Source of the DNA: Corallococcus sp. EGB
GTDB lineage: Bacteria > Myxococcota > Myxococcia > Myxococcales > Myxococcaceae
Direction: 5' to 3'
Assembly (NCBI RefSeq): GCF_019968905.1
Contig: NZ_CP079946.1
Location: 9,335,356-9,399,355, forward strand
DNA length: 64,000 nucleotides
The notes under the pieces are model-generated. The model was not told where the DNA came from. It did no database searches and saw only the letters and a list, made by a program, of their open reading frames with translations. This document shows, one piece after another, positions 36,570-44,555 of this stretch. The translations under genes were made by a program, and so were the position numbers. How positions within the stretch are numbered: position 1 is the first letter of the stretch; the number at the start of each line of letters is the position of its first letter.

Positions 36570-36746
36570 ATGGCGAAGCTCATCCTCCTGTCCGTCCTCG
36601 TTGCCACTGTCGCGCTGCCCGGTGCGGCCGCGCGCGATGCGCATCCCTGGCGGGGGATGAAGAAGGCCATCCTGTGGGTGGCCCTCTTCAACATGGCGTA
36701 CGCATATGGCGTGCTCGTCCTCGTGCCCAAGTACGGGTTCGGGTGA
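36570..36746 (+). CDS. Small two-helix membrane protein in the EPS export cluster
   Basis: 58 residues from ATG 36570, starting 10 bp after the epsX stop. N-terminal hydrophobic segment LILLSVLVATVALPGAAARD that could be a signal peptide (AxA at its end), then WRGMKKAILWVALFNMAYAYGVLVLVPKYGFG with a second helix. G/C-biased third positions and placement in a tight gene string support coding. From memory M. xanthus also has a short gene between epsX and epsW. Function unknown; a small component of the export complex is a guess. Confidence 0.65.
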   Translation: MAKLILLSVLVATVALPGAAARDAHPWRGMKKAILWVALFNMAYAYGVLVLVPKYGFG

Positions 36747-36769
36747 GGGAAGGAAAGGCATCAGACGTG

Positions 36770-37177
36770 ATGGAGCTCCAACAGCTCACCGTCCTCCTCG
36801 TGGAGGACTCTCCGATGTTCCGCGTCATGCTGCGTGACATGCTCCAGCAGATGGGCGTGAAGAACGTGGTGGAGCAGCCCAACGGCAAGGCCGCCATGGA
36901 GTACCTGACGAGCGGCGCGCTCAAGCCGGACCTCGTGTGCCTGGACCTGACGCTGCCGGACGTGTCCGGCTACGACGTCTGCGAGCACATCCGCCGCACG
37001 CCCGCCATCAAGCACGTGCCGGTGTTGATGGTGAGCGCGCGCAACCTGCCGGAGGACAAGGCCTACGCGGAGGAGGCCGGCGCCAACGGCTACCTGGGCA
37101 AGCCCTTCACGCCCGAGGAGCTGGAGAAGCGCGTGCGCCAGGTGCTCAAGGCCGCCGCGCCCCGGAGCAGCGCGTGA
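36770..37177 (+). CDS. epsW: Response-regulator receiver protein EpsW
   Basis: 135 residues from ATG 36770 (a GTG directly before it is an equal choice), with GGAAGGAAAGG upstream. Receiver domain with LLVEDSPMFRVMLRD acidic residues, phosphoacceptor in LVCLDLTLPDVSGYD, Ser in MVSARN and Lys in YLGKPFTPEE. No output domain. Its place inside the export genes, overlapping epsV by 4 bp (GTGA), points to phospho-control of EPS assembly or secretion, perhaps through EpsV. Confidence 0.9.
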   Translation: MELQQLTVLLVEDSPMFRVMLRDMLQQMGVKNVVEQPNGKAAMEYLTSGALKPDLVCLDLTLPDVSGYDVCEHIRRTPAIKHVPVLMVSARNLPEDKAYAEEAGANGYLGKPFTPEELEKRVRQVLKAAAPRSSA

Positions 37178-38670
37178 CCACGCCCGCCCCCCGCACGCCT
37201 CGCTCGGCCCCGCCCCCGCCGTACGTCCCCGAGCGCGAGGAGACGAACGCGCCGGCGGACCTCATCGACTGGGGCTTTCTCTTCGACGGGCTGGGCTTCG
37301 TGCGCAGGGCCATCTTCCGGCACTGGTTCCTGGGGCTGTGCATCGTCGCGGTGATGGCCGGCCTGGGGTCGGTGGCGGCGAAGCTGATGCCGCGCAAGTA
37401 CCACGTCGAGACGCGGATGCTGACGTACCGCAACCTCATCATCTCCTCGCTGGTGAACCCGGGCCGCTCCATCCCCGTGGAGGCGGATCAACCCACGCGC
37501 GCCGCGTGGGAGATGGTGCTCAGCCGCGGAAACCTCAAGTCCGTGGTGAAGAACGCGAAGCTCATCGAGTACTGGGACCTGATGCGGTCGCCGCTCAGCC
37601 GCCTGAAGCAGCAGTACCTGAAGAAGGCGCCGCCTCCCATGACGAACGAGGAGAAGGAGGAGGCGCTCATCGCGATGCTGGAGACCAGCCTCACGGTGAT
37701 GGCGGAGGGCGGCAGCGGCACGGTCACCATCGGGGTGGACTGGAGCGACCCGCAGCTGGCCTTCAACATCGTGGAGGCCGCGTCCCAGAACTTCCTGGAC
37801 ATGCGCCACGAGTCGGAGATGAGCGCCATCGCCGAGTCCGTGAACATCCTCCAGGGCCAGGTGGCCAACGAGGCCGCGAACATCAAGCAGGCCATCGCGG
37901 ACCTGGAGCGCGCGGTGAAGCAGGCGGAGGCGCGCCGCAAGAAGAAGGAGGCGGATCCGAAGGCGGCCAGCGCGCGGCAGGCGCTGTTGCAGACGGACCA
38001 CGCGCTCGCGCAGCTGAAGTTCCTGGTGCAGGCCAAGCGCCGCGCCATCCGCGACGTGGAGGAGTACCGCGCCCGCCGCCTCACGGAGCTGCGCGCGCAG
38101 CTGGCCGAGCAGCGCGTCGTCTTCTCCCCGCAGCACCCGGTGATTGTCGACCTGGAGCAGCGCGTGGCCGCGATGCAGGCGGACTCGCCGCAGCTGACGT
38201 CGCTGCGCACCGAGGAGCAGTCGCTCATCCAGGAGTACCTGCGCATGGGCGGCACGGACGTGGACTCCGCGACGGAGGGCACGAGCCTGGCGGGCATGGG
38301 CGGGCCGCTGGCGGGCGCGATGCTGGGCACGCCGGATGATCCGGAGGTGGCGGTGGCCACGGACCGGATGCGCATGGTGGTGATGCGGCACCAGGAGAAG
38401 CTGCGCCGGTTGGACCAGGCGCAGACGGAGCTGGAGATTTCGAAGGCGTCCATGAAGCACCGCTACAGCGTGCTGTTGCCGGCGCTCTTCCCGGAGAAGC
38501 CGACGAAGCCGAACCCGAAGCTCATCGCCATCGCGGGCGTGGTGGGCGGGGTGGTGCTGGCGGTGTTCGCGGCGGTGGCGCTGGACATCCTGCGCCGCCG
38601 CGTCCTGGAGAAGTGGCAGGTGGAGCGGCTGCTCAAGTTGCCGGTGCTGGCGGAGCTGGAACGGCGCTGA
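37174..38670 (+). CDS. epsV: Chain-length/co-polymerase protein EpsV (Wzc type without kinase domain)
   Basis: 498 residues from GTG 37174. Wzz topology: cytoplasmic N-terminus, first membrane helix (HWFLGLCIVAVMAGLGSVAA, about residues 50-70), a long periplasmic helical region (residues 75-440) with coiled-coil character around IKQAIADLERAVKQAEARRK, and a second membrane helix (IAIAGVVGGVVLAVFAAVA) near 455-475. The protein stops about 20 residues after the second helix, so there is no C-terminal BY-kinase with Walker motifs. It would set EPS chain length and contact EpsY. Confidence 0.88.
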   Translation: MTTPAPRTPRSAPPPPYVPEREETNAPADLIDWGFLFDGLGFVRRAIFRHWFLGLCIVAVMAGLGSVAAKLMPRKYHVETRMLTYRNLIISSLVNPGRSIPVEADQPTRAAWEMVLSRGNLKSVVKNAKLIEYWDLMRSPLSRLKQQYLKKAPPPMTNEEKEEALIAMLETSLTVMAEGGSGTVTIGVDWSDPQLAFNIVEAASQNFLDMRHESEMSAIAESVNILQGQVANEAANIKQAIADLERAVKQAEARRKKKEADPKAASARQALLQTDHALAQLKFLVQAKRRAIRDVEEYRARRLTELRAQLAEQRVVFSPQHPVIVDLEQRVAAMQADSPQLTSLRTEEQSLIQEYLRMGGTDVDSATEGTSLAGMGGPLAGAMLGTPDDPEVAVATDRMRMVVMRHQEKLRRLDQAQTELEISKASMKHRYSVLLPALFPEKPTKPNPKLIAIAGVVGGVVLAVFAAVALDILRRRVLEKWQVERLLKLPVLAELERR

Positions 38671-38726
38671 AGGTTCGTGCGCCCGGCGGTCCTTGAAGAG
38701 GACGCGGGCGCGGGGGTGACACTGTC

Positions 38727-39938
38727 GTGACGGTCTGGTTCTGGGTGGACGTGGCGCTGTGCGTGGGACTGCTGCCGGTGGTGGTGGGCTGCGGCTACCT
38801 GCTGCTGCTGACGCTGATGTCGGGGCGCAAGGCGGCGCCGGTGCCGCCGTCGCCGGCGGTGCGGAAGTTCGACGTCATCATCCCCTCGCACAACGAGGAG
38901 CTGGGCATTGCCCGGACGGTGGCGAACCTGTCCGCGGTGGACTACCCGGCGCACCTGCGGCGCATCATCGTGGTGGCGGACAACTGTTCGGACGCCACGG
39001 CCCAGAAGGCGCGCGAGGCGGGCGCCACGGTGCTGGAGCGCCAGGACGCGGTGAAGCGCGGCAAGGGCTACGCGCTGGCGCACGCCTTCGAGCACAGCCA
39101 GCGCGACGGCTTCGCGGACGCGGTGGTGGTGGTGGACGCGGACACGGTGGTGTCCGCGAACCTGCTGCACGCGTTCTCCCGGCGGCTGGAGGACGGGGCG
39201 CACGGCGTGCAGGCGCACTACGGCGTGATGAACCCCACGGCGTCTTGGCGCACGCGGCTGATGACCATCGCGCTGGGGATGTTCCACCGCGTGCGCTCCA
39301 TGGGGCGTGAGCGGATGGGCGTCTCCTGCGGCCTGCGCGGCAACGGCATGTGCTTCACGCACGCGGTGCTGAAGCAGGTGCCGCACGACGCGTTCAGCGT
39401 GGTGGAGGACCTGGAGTACGGCATCCGCCTGGCGCGCGCGGGGCACCGCGTGCACTACGCCTGGGAGGCGGAGGTGCTGGGCGAGATGGTCACCGCGGAG
39501 AAGCAGAGCCGTTCGCAGCGTCAGCGTTGGGAGGGTGGCCGCGCGCAGATGCGCAAGCTGCACGGGTGGCCGCTGCTCAACGACGCGCTGAAGGAGAAGA
39601 GCGGGCTGCTGATGGACCTGGCCATGGACGTGCTGGTGCCGCCCCTGAGTCAGCTGGTGCTGGCGACGGTGGCGGGCTCGGTGCTGGCGGCCGCGGTGGC
39701 GTGGCTGTCTGGCGGCACGGCGGTGACGGCTTCCCTGCTGGCGTCCTTCGGCCTGATGTCGCTGGGGCTGTACGTGCTGCGCGGCTGGTGGGTGTCCGGT
39801 GTGGGCGCGCGCGGGCTCTTGGACCTGGCGTGGGCGCCCCTCTACGTGGTGTGGAAGGTGTGGCTGATGGTGCGCGGCCCCGGCGCGGAGAAGCGCGGCG
39901 AGTGGGTGCGCACCACGCGCGAGGCGGAGCGGCGGTAG
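38727..39938 (+). CDS. epsU: Family 2 glycosyltransferase EpsU (membrane)
   Basis: 403 residues from GTG 38727. One N-terminal helix, then a GT-A domain: FDVIIPSHNEELGIARTV, VVADNCSDATAQ, the metal-binding VVVVDADTVVS, VVEDLEYGIRLARAGHR and the QxxRW-like SQRQRWEGGR. Two to three C-terminal helices follow (residues 300-370). The layout is that of membrane GT2 enzymes that add sugars or extend polymers. It ends the first eps run and is convergent with merR, 3 bp away. Confidence 0.9.
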   Translation: MTVWFWVDVALCVGLLPVVVGCGYLLLLTLMSGRKAAPVPPSPAVRKFDVIIPSHNEELGIARTVANLSAVDYPAHLRRIIVVADNCSDATAQKAREAGATVLERQDAVKRGKGYALAHAFEHSQRDGFADAVVVVDADTVVSANLLHAFSRRLEDGAHGVQAHYGVMNPTASWRTRLMTIALGMFHRVRSMGRERMGVSCGLRGNGMCFTHAVLKQVPHDAFSVVEDLEYGIRLARAGHRVHYAWEAEVLGEMVTAEKQSRSQRQRWEGGRAQMRKLHGWPLLNDALKEKSGLLMDLAMDVLVPPLSQLVLATVAGSVLAAAVAWLSGGTAVTASLLASFGLMSLGLYVLRGWWVSGVGARGLLDLAWAPLYVVWKVWLMVRGPGAEKRGEWVRTTREAERR

Positions 39939-39941
39939 CGC

Positions 39942-40397
39942 TCAGGCGCGGGGCTTCCGCTTCGCCGGAGGCATGGGTGCCCCGAGTGACGATTGGATGG
40001 GGCATATGGTGTCCGGCGGGCAGAAGCCCTCGGCCATCAGGGTGGTGATGGCGCGACGCATGCGGCGCAGGTCGTCGATGCGCGCGTCGATGGCCTGGAC
40101 CTTCGCCTCGGCGAAGCGGGTCACGTCGCGGGTGGGCGTGCCGCGCCGGTCGCTGAGGGCGAGCACGGCGGCCACTTCCTTCAGCGTGAAGCCCAGCTCC
40201 TGGGCGCGGCGGATGAAGCGCACCCGGATGGCGGCGTCCGGGCCGTAGAGGCGCTGGCCGCTCTCGCTGCGGTCCATGGGCAGGAGCAGCTTGCGGCGCT
40301 CGTAGAAGCGCAGCGTGGACAGCTTCACGCCGGATTCACGCGCGAGCGCGCCAATGCGCAAGGGGGCTGCTTCAGCGGGCCGTCGCGGGGATGCCAT
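39942..40397 (-). CDS. MerR-family transcriptional regulator
   Basis: 151 residues from ATG 40397, with AGGAGG upstream. N-terminal winged HTH (LRIGALARESGVKLSTLRFYERRKLL), then SGQRLYGPDAAIRVRFIRRAQELGFTL, and a dimerisation helix around residues 85-115. The C-terminal tail contains two Cys (FCPPDTICPIQ), which could bind a metal or thiol as in metal-sensing MerR proteins, although the spacing does not match CueR, ZntR or MerR exactly. It overlaps the preceding membrane gene by 26 bp and both follow the operator at 40821-40851, so autoregulation is likely. Confidence 0.88.
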   Translation of the reverse strand: MASPRRPAEAAPLRIGALARESGVKLSTLRFYERRKLLLPMDRSESGQRLYGPDAAIRVRFIRRAQELGFTLKEVAAVLALSDRRGTPTRDVTRFAEAKVQAIDARIDDLRRMRRAITTLMAEGFCPPDTICPIQSSLGAPMPPAKRKPRA

Positions 40398-40812
40398 CAC
40401 GCCACCTCCTGGCGCCGAGGATGGCACCGCCCTGCGCGAACATCCACGCCAGCTCCAGCACGAGGAACCCTACGACCACCCGTGTGGCCCCCTGCGTGAG
40501 TGCCCACGCCATCCACGTGGAGAACAGCGCCCTGCCCGCCGTATCGATGGCGCCGTTGAACGCGGTGGGATGGACGAGCCGCACCACGGACCACAGCGTC
40601 ACGATGGTGCCGAAGAGGGCCACGAAGAACAGGTGCGTGAACGTGAACGCGGGCAGCGGCTCACCGCCCAGGCCCAGTGTGTGGTGCGCGGAGCGGATGC
40701 CCTCGAGCACCGCCTCGGCGGTCCACGGCGTGGCGAAGGGGGCGGTGACGACGAGGTCATACAGCGCGCTGGCGAGGACGACCCGGCGAAGCAGGGAGGG
40801 TTCAGGGTTCAT
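40372..40812 (-). CDS. Four-helix membrane protein, MerR-regulated, unknown function
   Basis: 146 residues from ATG 40812. Hydrophobic segments at about residues 8-28, 52-75, 85-105 and 108-130. Repeated motif elements: VTAPFATPWTAEAVL, FTFTHLFFVALFGTIV and MFAQGGAILGARRWRDG. Its closest relative in the window is the next gene (40861-41163), which shares the start and end of the sequence. First gene after the MerR-type promoter and therefore the likely target of that regulator. No known family recognised. Confidence 0.72.
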   Translation of the reverse strand: MNPEPSLLRRVVLASALYDLVVTAPFATPWTAEAVLEGIRSAHHTLGLGGEPLPAFTFTHLFFVALFGTIVTLWSVVRLVHPTAFNGAIDTAGRALFSTWMAWALTQGATRVVVGFLVLELAWMFAQGGAILGARRWRDGIPATAR

Positions 40813-40820
40813 GCGAAGGA

Positions 40821-40851
40821 CGCTAACCCCTGCACCTTGGTGCAGAGGCAA
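40821..40851 (-). promoter_or_regulatory. MerR-type promoter/operator with 19-bp spacer
   Basis: Reading the minus strand: -35 TTGCCT (40851-40846), 19-bp spacer containing the perfect palindrome CTGCACCAAGGTGCAG (40845-40830), then a -10-like TTAGCG (40826-40821). An over-long 19-bp spacer with a dyad between the hexamers is the hallmark of promoters activated by MerR-family proteins through DNA untwisting. The downstream genes are the 146-aa membrane protein and merR. Confidence 0.8.
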
Positions 40852-40860
40852 GTCCCCCGT

Positions 40861-41163
40861 TCAGGTCCCGAGCGCGGCAGCCGCTTCGCGCCGCCGTGCG
40901 CCGAGCAGGAGCGCGCCCTGCACGAGCATGCCCGCAGCCTCCAGCGCCCAGCTGACGGCCATCACTCCGAAGAGGGCGACGAGGAACAGGTGCATGGGCG
41001 TGAAGGGCGGCATGGCGTCACCGCTCGGCGCCAGGCCCTCGTGCACCCGGCGCAGGACGTCCAGCAGCGCCCCCGCCGTCCACGGTGTGGCGAACGGCAG
41101 CGTGACCCACAGGCCGTACACCGCGAAGCCACGGACGACGCGGTGAAGCAGGGAGGCGCTCAT
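40861..41163 (-). CDS. Small membrane protein, internally shortened paralog of the adjacent gene
   Basis: 100 residues from ATG 41163. Same N-terminal pattern as the neighbour (LWVTLPFATPWTAGALLDVLRR, then FTPMHLFLVALFGVM) and the same C-terminal pattern (MLVQGALLLGARRR), but about 46 residues in the middle, containing a whole helix pair segment, are missing. The reading frame is intact. It lies upstream of the MerR-type promoter and is therefore probably read from its own or the epsH-side promoter. Function unknown. Confidence 0.65.
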   Translation of the reverse strand: MSASLLHRVVRGFAVYGLWVTLPFATPWTAGALLDVLRRVHEGLAPSGDAMPPFTPMHLFLVALFGVMAVSWALEAAGMLVQGALLLGARRREAAAALGT

Positions 41164-41170
41164 CCCGGCT

Positions 41171-42481
41171 TCAGTCCGCCAGCGGCATGCCGAAGTCCGG
41201 CTGGCCTCGCTCGCCGGAAACCCAGCGGTACACCTCCAGCACCTGCTCCGCCTTCGCCTTCCACGTGAAGTGCTTGAAGATGCGCGTGCGCGCGCGCTCT
41301 CCCATGGGGCCAATCACGGACGGATCCGCGACCAGCCTCTCCAGGACTCCGCGCACCCGCTCCACGATCTCCTGCGGCGAGCCCATGGGGATGGCGAAGC
41401 CCGTGGACGGACTGACGATTTCACCCGGACCGCCGTAGTCCATCACGATGGGCACCAGCCCCAGCGCCATCGCCTCCGCCACCACCGCGCCGCCGAACTC
41501 GCGCACGCTCGGGAAGCCGAAGATGTGGTTCTTCGACAGGCGGCCCTGCAGCTCCTGGTGCTTCACCCAGCCCGCGAACGTCACGCCGCCCTCAAGCCCG
41601 CCTTGGGCCACCTGCGCGCGCAGGTTCTGCATCTCCGCGCCGTCGCCGATGAGCTCCACCTGCACCTTGCCCTCGCGCACCAGCGGCGCCGCCGCGTCGA
41701 TGAGCATCGCCATGCCCTTGTACGGCACGAAGCGCCCCACGAACGCCACGCGCAGCGGCTCGCCGGGCTTCGGCGGCTCCGCCTTCGCGGATCCGAAGCG
41801 CCGCACGTCGATGGCGTTCTCCGGGATGTAGACCACCTTGTCCTGGTACTCCTGCGCCAGCTGCGCGCGCGTCGCCCGCGAGCCCATCATCAGCGCCGCC
41901 GCGTTCTGCCGCGTCGACTTGTAGAAGGGCATCAGCTTGTAGACGTCCCGGACGTAGCTCAGCCACTCGCGCTCGCGCAGGCGCGCGTCCCCGAAGCCCT
42001 TGGGCCACGGCAGGCCGCCGTTCATGGGGCCCATGATGAAGGGCACCCCCGCGTCCGCGCACCGCGCCGCCAACGTGCTGGGGGTCGTGGGGCTGATGGG
42101 CGTGTAGCGGTGCACCACGTCGAACTCCTTCGCGCGGATGCGGTCCCCGAAGCGCCGCCAGAGCAGTTCCTCGAAGTAGTAGTACGGCAGCACGCTCAGC
42201 GCCGTCGCCGTCGTCCAGCCGACGCCCGCCTTGCCGCGCAGCACCTCGCCCACCTTCTCCAGCGGGCGCTCCACCGGCGTGGAGTCCAACGCCGTGAAGT
42301 CCTTCCCCTCCACCAGCCCCTGCTTGAGGATGTTCTCGCGGTTGCGCACCTGGGTGACCAGATGCACGTCCGCCACCTCTGCGAGCGCTCGGGCCAGGGA
42401 CCAGCCTTCCAGGGGGACGCTCACCCAGTCTGGGTTGCACAGCTCAGCAATCAGGAGGACGCGGGGTCGGGTGCCAGCCAT
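41171..42481 (-). CDS. epsH: Family 4 glycosyltransferase EpsH
   Basis: 436 residues from ATG 42481. GT-B fold: N-terminal VLLIAELCNPDWVSVPLEGWS, GPMNGGLPWPKG, and the C-terminal nucleotide-sugar domain VAFVGRFVPYKGMAMLIDA with the EX7E-like FGGAVVAEAMALGLVPIVMD. Retaining transferase that adds one sugar to the undecaprenyl-linked EPS repeat. Divergent from wzy, 56 bp apart, so the two share a compact promoter region. The position next to wzy matches M. xanthus epsH. Confidence 0.88.
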   Translation of the reverse strand: MAGTRPRVLLIAELCNPDWVSVPLEGWSLARALAEVADVHLVTQVRNRENILKQGLVEGKDFTALDSTPVERPLEKVGEVLRGKAGVGWTTATALSVLPYYYFEELLWRRFGDRIRAKEFDVVHRYTPISPTTPSTLAARCADAGVPFIMGPMNGGLPWPKGFGDARLREREWLSYVRDVYKLMPFYKSTRQNAAALMMGSRATRAQLAQEYQDKVVYIPENAIDVRRFGSAKAEPPKPGEPLRVAFVGRFVPYKGMAMLIDAAAPLVREGKVQVELIGDGAEMQNLRAQVAQGGLEGGVTFAGWVKHQELQGRLSKNHIFGFPSVREFGGAVVAEAMALGLVPIVMDYGGPGEIVSPSTGFAIPMGSPQEIVERVRGVLERLVADPSVIGPMGERARTRIFKHFTWKAKAEQVLEVYRWVSGERGQPDFGMPLAD

Positions 42482-42537
42482 ACGCCTTCCGCATCTATCC
42501 CAAGCCGGGCCCGGGATATAGCCTCCCCCTCGCTCGA

Positions 42538-44103
42538 ATGGCCTTCAAACCCTCGCTCGCCGCCTGGCTCCAGTACATCGTCATGGTCGTGGGCCTGGGC
42601 GCCGTCACCCTCGGTGCGGCGGCCGTGGGTAACGGTGACCCCATTGTCACGATGGCGCCGGTGCTGGCGTTCACCGTGGTGTGGGTCATCCTGAAGCTGC
42701 CGCTGCGCTACTTCGCGCTGGCGGTGCTCTACCTGGTGCTGGCGGCGGACTACACGCCCGAGCGACCCCAGTCGATGTTCTGGCCCTCGCCGATGTTCCC
42801 CTTCGGCAAGCTGCTCTTCACCCAGATGCACGAGCTGGTGGGCATTGGCGCGCTGCGGTTCCCGCTGGTGGACGGGCTCATCATCTTCGCCATTGGCCTG
42901 GGCATCTACCGGCGGGCCACGAAGTCGACCATTGATCCGCCGGTGGTGCCCATCCCCCGGCCGCTGGTGGTGACGCTGACGATGTCCTTCATGGCCATCA
43001 TGTGGATGGAGGTGTGGGGCATCGCGCGGGGCGGGGACATCAAGAACTCGCTGTGGCAGTGGCACCAGGCCGCGGTGCTCCCGCTGGTGGGGATGATGTA
43101 TCACTACAGCCTGCGCGGGCCGCAGGACTGGCCCGCGGTGGCGAAGACCATCACCGCGGCGGCGCTCACCAAGTCCGCGGTGAGCACCTACTTCGCGCTC
43201 GTCATCGTCCCCGCGCAGGGGCTGGAGGTGGAGTACACCACCTGCCACTCGGACTCGATGACGTTCATCTTCGCCATCACCGTGTGCATCGCGCGGTGGC
43301 TGGAGCGGCCCAAGTCCGGTCACGCCATCCGGGGCATCCTGATCATCCTCCTGGTGTTCATCGGGATGTTCTTCAACGATCGCCGGCTCGCGTACGTGAG
43401 CCTCGTGGGCGGGCTGGCGGCGGCGTACCTGTTCAACCCGTGGACGCCGCTGAAGAAGCTCGTCACGCGCGCGCTCATCGCGTGTTCGCCGCTCCTGGTC
43501 GTGTACATGCTGGTGGGGTGGGGCTCCAGCAGCAGCGTGTTCAAGCCGGTGCAGACCTTCCGCTCCATCATCGAGGGCCAGCACGCCGAAGGAGAGCTGG
43601 ACTACCGCGACATCGAGAACCTCAACCTCATCGCGACGTGGGCGACCAACCCCGTGTTCGGCACGGGCTACGGGCACGAGTTCCTGGAGCCCTACCCGCT
43701 CCCCAACATCGCGTTCGTGTTCCCGACATACCGGTTCCACCCGCACGACTCGCTGTTGGGCCTGTTGGCCTTCGGAGGGTGGTTCGGCTACACGATGGTG
43801 TGGATGTACCTGGTCGTGACGGTGTACCTGGCGGCGCGCTCGTACCACCGGGCGCACGCGGCGGAGCACCGCACGGCGTGCCTGGTCATCGTGGGCGTCA
43901 TCGCGTCGTACCTGAACCAGGTGTTCGGCGACATGGGCATCATCTCGTACATCTGCACGTTCGAGGTGGCCGTGGCGTCGGTGCTCGCGGGCAAGCTGGC
44001 CATGGTCACCGGCGCGTGGCCGTGGCCGCAGCGCGAGAAGGTGCTGGGCCTGACGCGCGCGGCACCGGAAGAGGTGCCGCCCTCGAGCGCCACGCCGGCC
44101 TAA
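42538..44103 (+). CDS. wzy: EPS polymerase Wzy (O-antigen ligase/polymerase-like)
   Basis: 521 residues from ATG 42538. Ten or more hydrophobic helices, with a large periplasmic loop at about residues 330-390 between helices (FRSIIEGQHAEGELDYRDIENLN and the GTGYGHEF, FHPHDSLLGLLAFGGW strings), the pattern of O-antigen ligase-like/Wzy polymerases; H and R residues in this loop are typical. It would link repeat units after Wzx flips them. Wzy proteins have little sequence identity, so the call rests on topology, the loop motif and location. Confidence 0.78.
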   Translation: MAFKPSLAAWLQYIVMVVGLGAVTLGAAAVGNGDPIVTMAPVLAFTVVWVILKLPLRYFALAVLYLVLAADYTPERPQSMFWPSPMFPFGKLLFTQMHELVGIGALRFPLVDGLIIFAIGLGIYRRATKSTIDPPVVPIPRPLVVTLTMSFMAIMWMEVWGIARGGDIKNSLWQWHQAAVLPLVGMMYHYSLRGPQDWPAVAKTITAAALTKSAVSTYFALVIVPAQGLEVEYTTCHSDSMTFIFAITVCIARWLERPKSGHAIRGILIILLVFIGMFFNDRRLAYVSLVGGLAAAYLFNPWTPLKKLVTRALIACSPLLVVYMLVGWGSSSSVFKPVQTFRSIIEGQHAEGELDYRDIENLNLIATWATNPVFGTGYGHEFLEPYPLPNIAFVFPTYRFHPHDSLLGLLAFGGWFGYTMVWMYLVVTVYLAARSYHRAHAAEHRTACLVIVGVIASYLNQVFGDMGIISYICTFEVAVASVLAGKLAMVTGAWPWPQREKVLGLTRAAPEEVPPSSATPA

Positions 44104-44555
44104 CGCTGGACGGAGAGGATGCGCCACTGGCGCGTGTCGATGGCGTACGTGGCGCTCGCGTCCGTCACGGGGCCCTCGGAGTTGCACGCGTCCTGCCGGG
44201 GCACGAAGCGCACGAACATCACGCCCTCCGGGCCGGGCGCCGTCCACACGTCGAAGGAGTCCCGCCGGTAGAGGCACAGCTCGTCCGCGGTCGCGTTCTT
44301 GTGGGGCTTCAGGTCCAGCGGGCGGAAGTCATCCATCGCCAACTGCGTCGCGGCCGCGACCGCGGCGGGCGTCCGCGTCCTGCCTTCCGCGGGCAGGTCC
44401 AGCGGGAACTGGAAGCCGGCCGCTTCCTCCGGAGGCGCATGCGGGGGCCGTATCGGCCGCGTGAACAGCGCGCAGCCGCAGAGGGGCAACGCCAGCAGCG
44501 CCGCGAGCCCACGCGTCACGAACACCCGCCGCAATGACGAACCCTGGCGCCGCAT
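44100..44555 (-). CDS. Small lipoprotein, unknown function
   Basis: 151 residues from ATG 44555, starting directly after the stop codon of the upstream lipoprotein gene (TAG ATG). Signal peptide with lipobox LCGC (Cys28). The mature part has a Pro-rich stretch (RPIRPPHAPPEE) and a mixed alpha/beta core with DELCLYRRDSFDVW and ending YAIDTRQWRILSVQR. No family recognised. It overlaps the end of wzy by 4 bp on the opposite strand. Confidence 0.72.
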   Translation of the reverse strand: MRRQGSSLRRVFVTRGLAALLALPLCGCALFTRPIRPPHAPPEEAAGFQFPLDLPAEGRTRTPAAVAAATQLAMDDFRPLDLKPHKNATADELCLYRRDSFDVWTAPGPEGVMFVRFVPRQDACNSEGPVTDASATYAIDTRQWRILSVQR

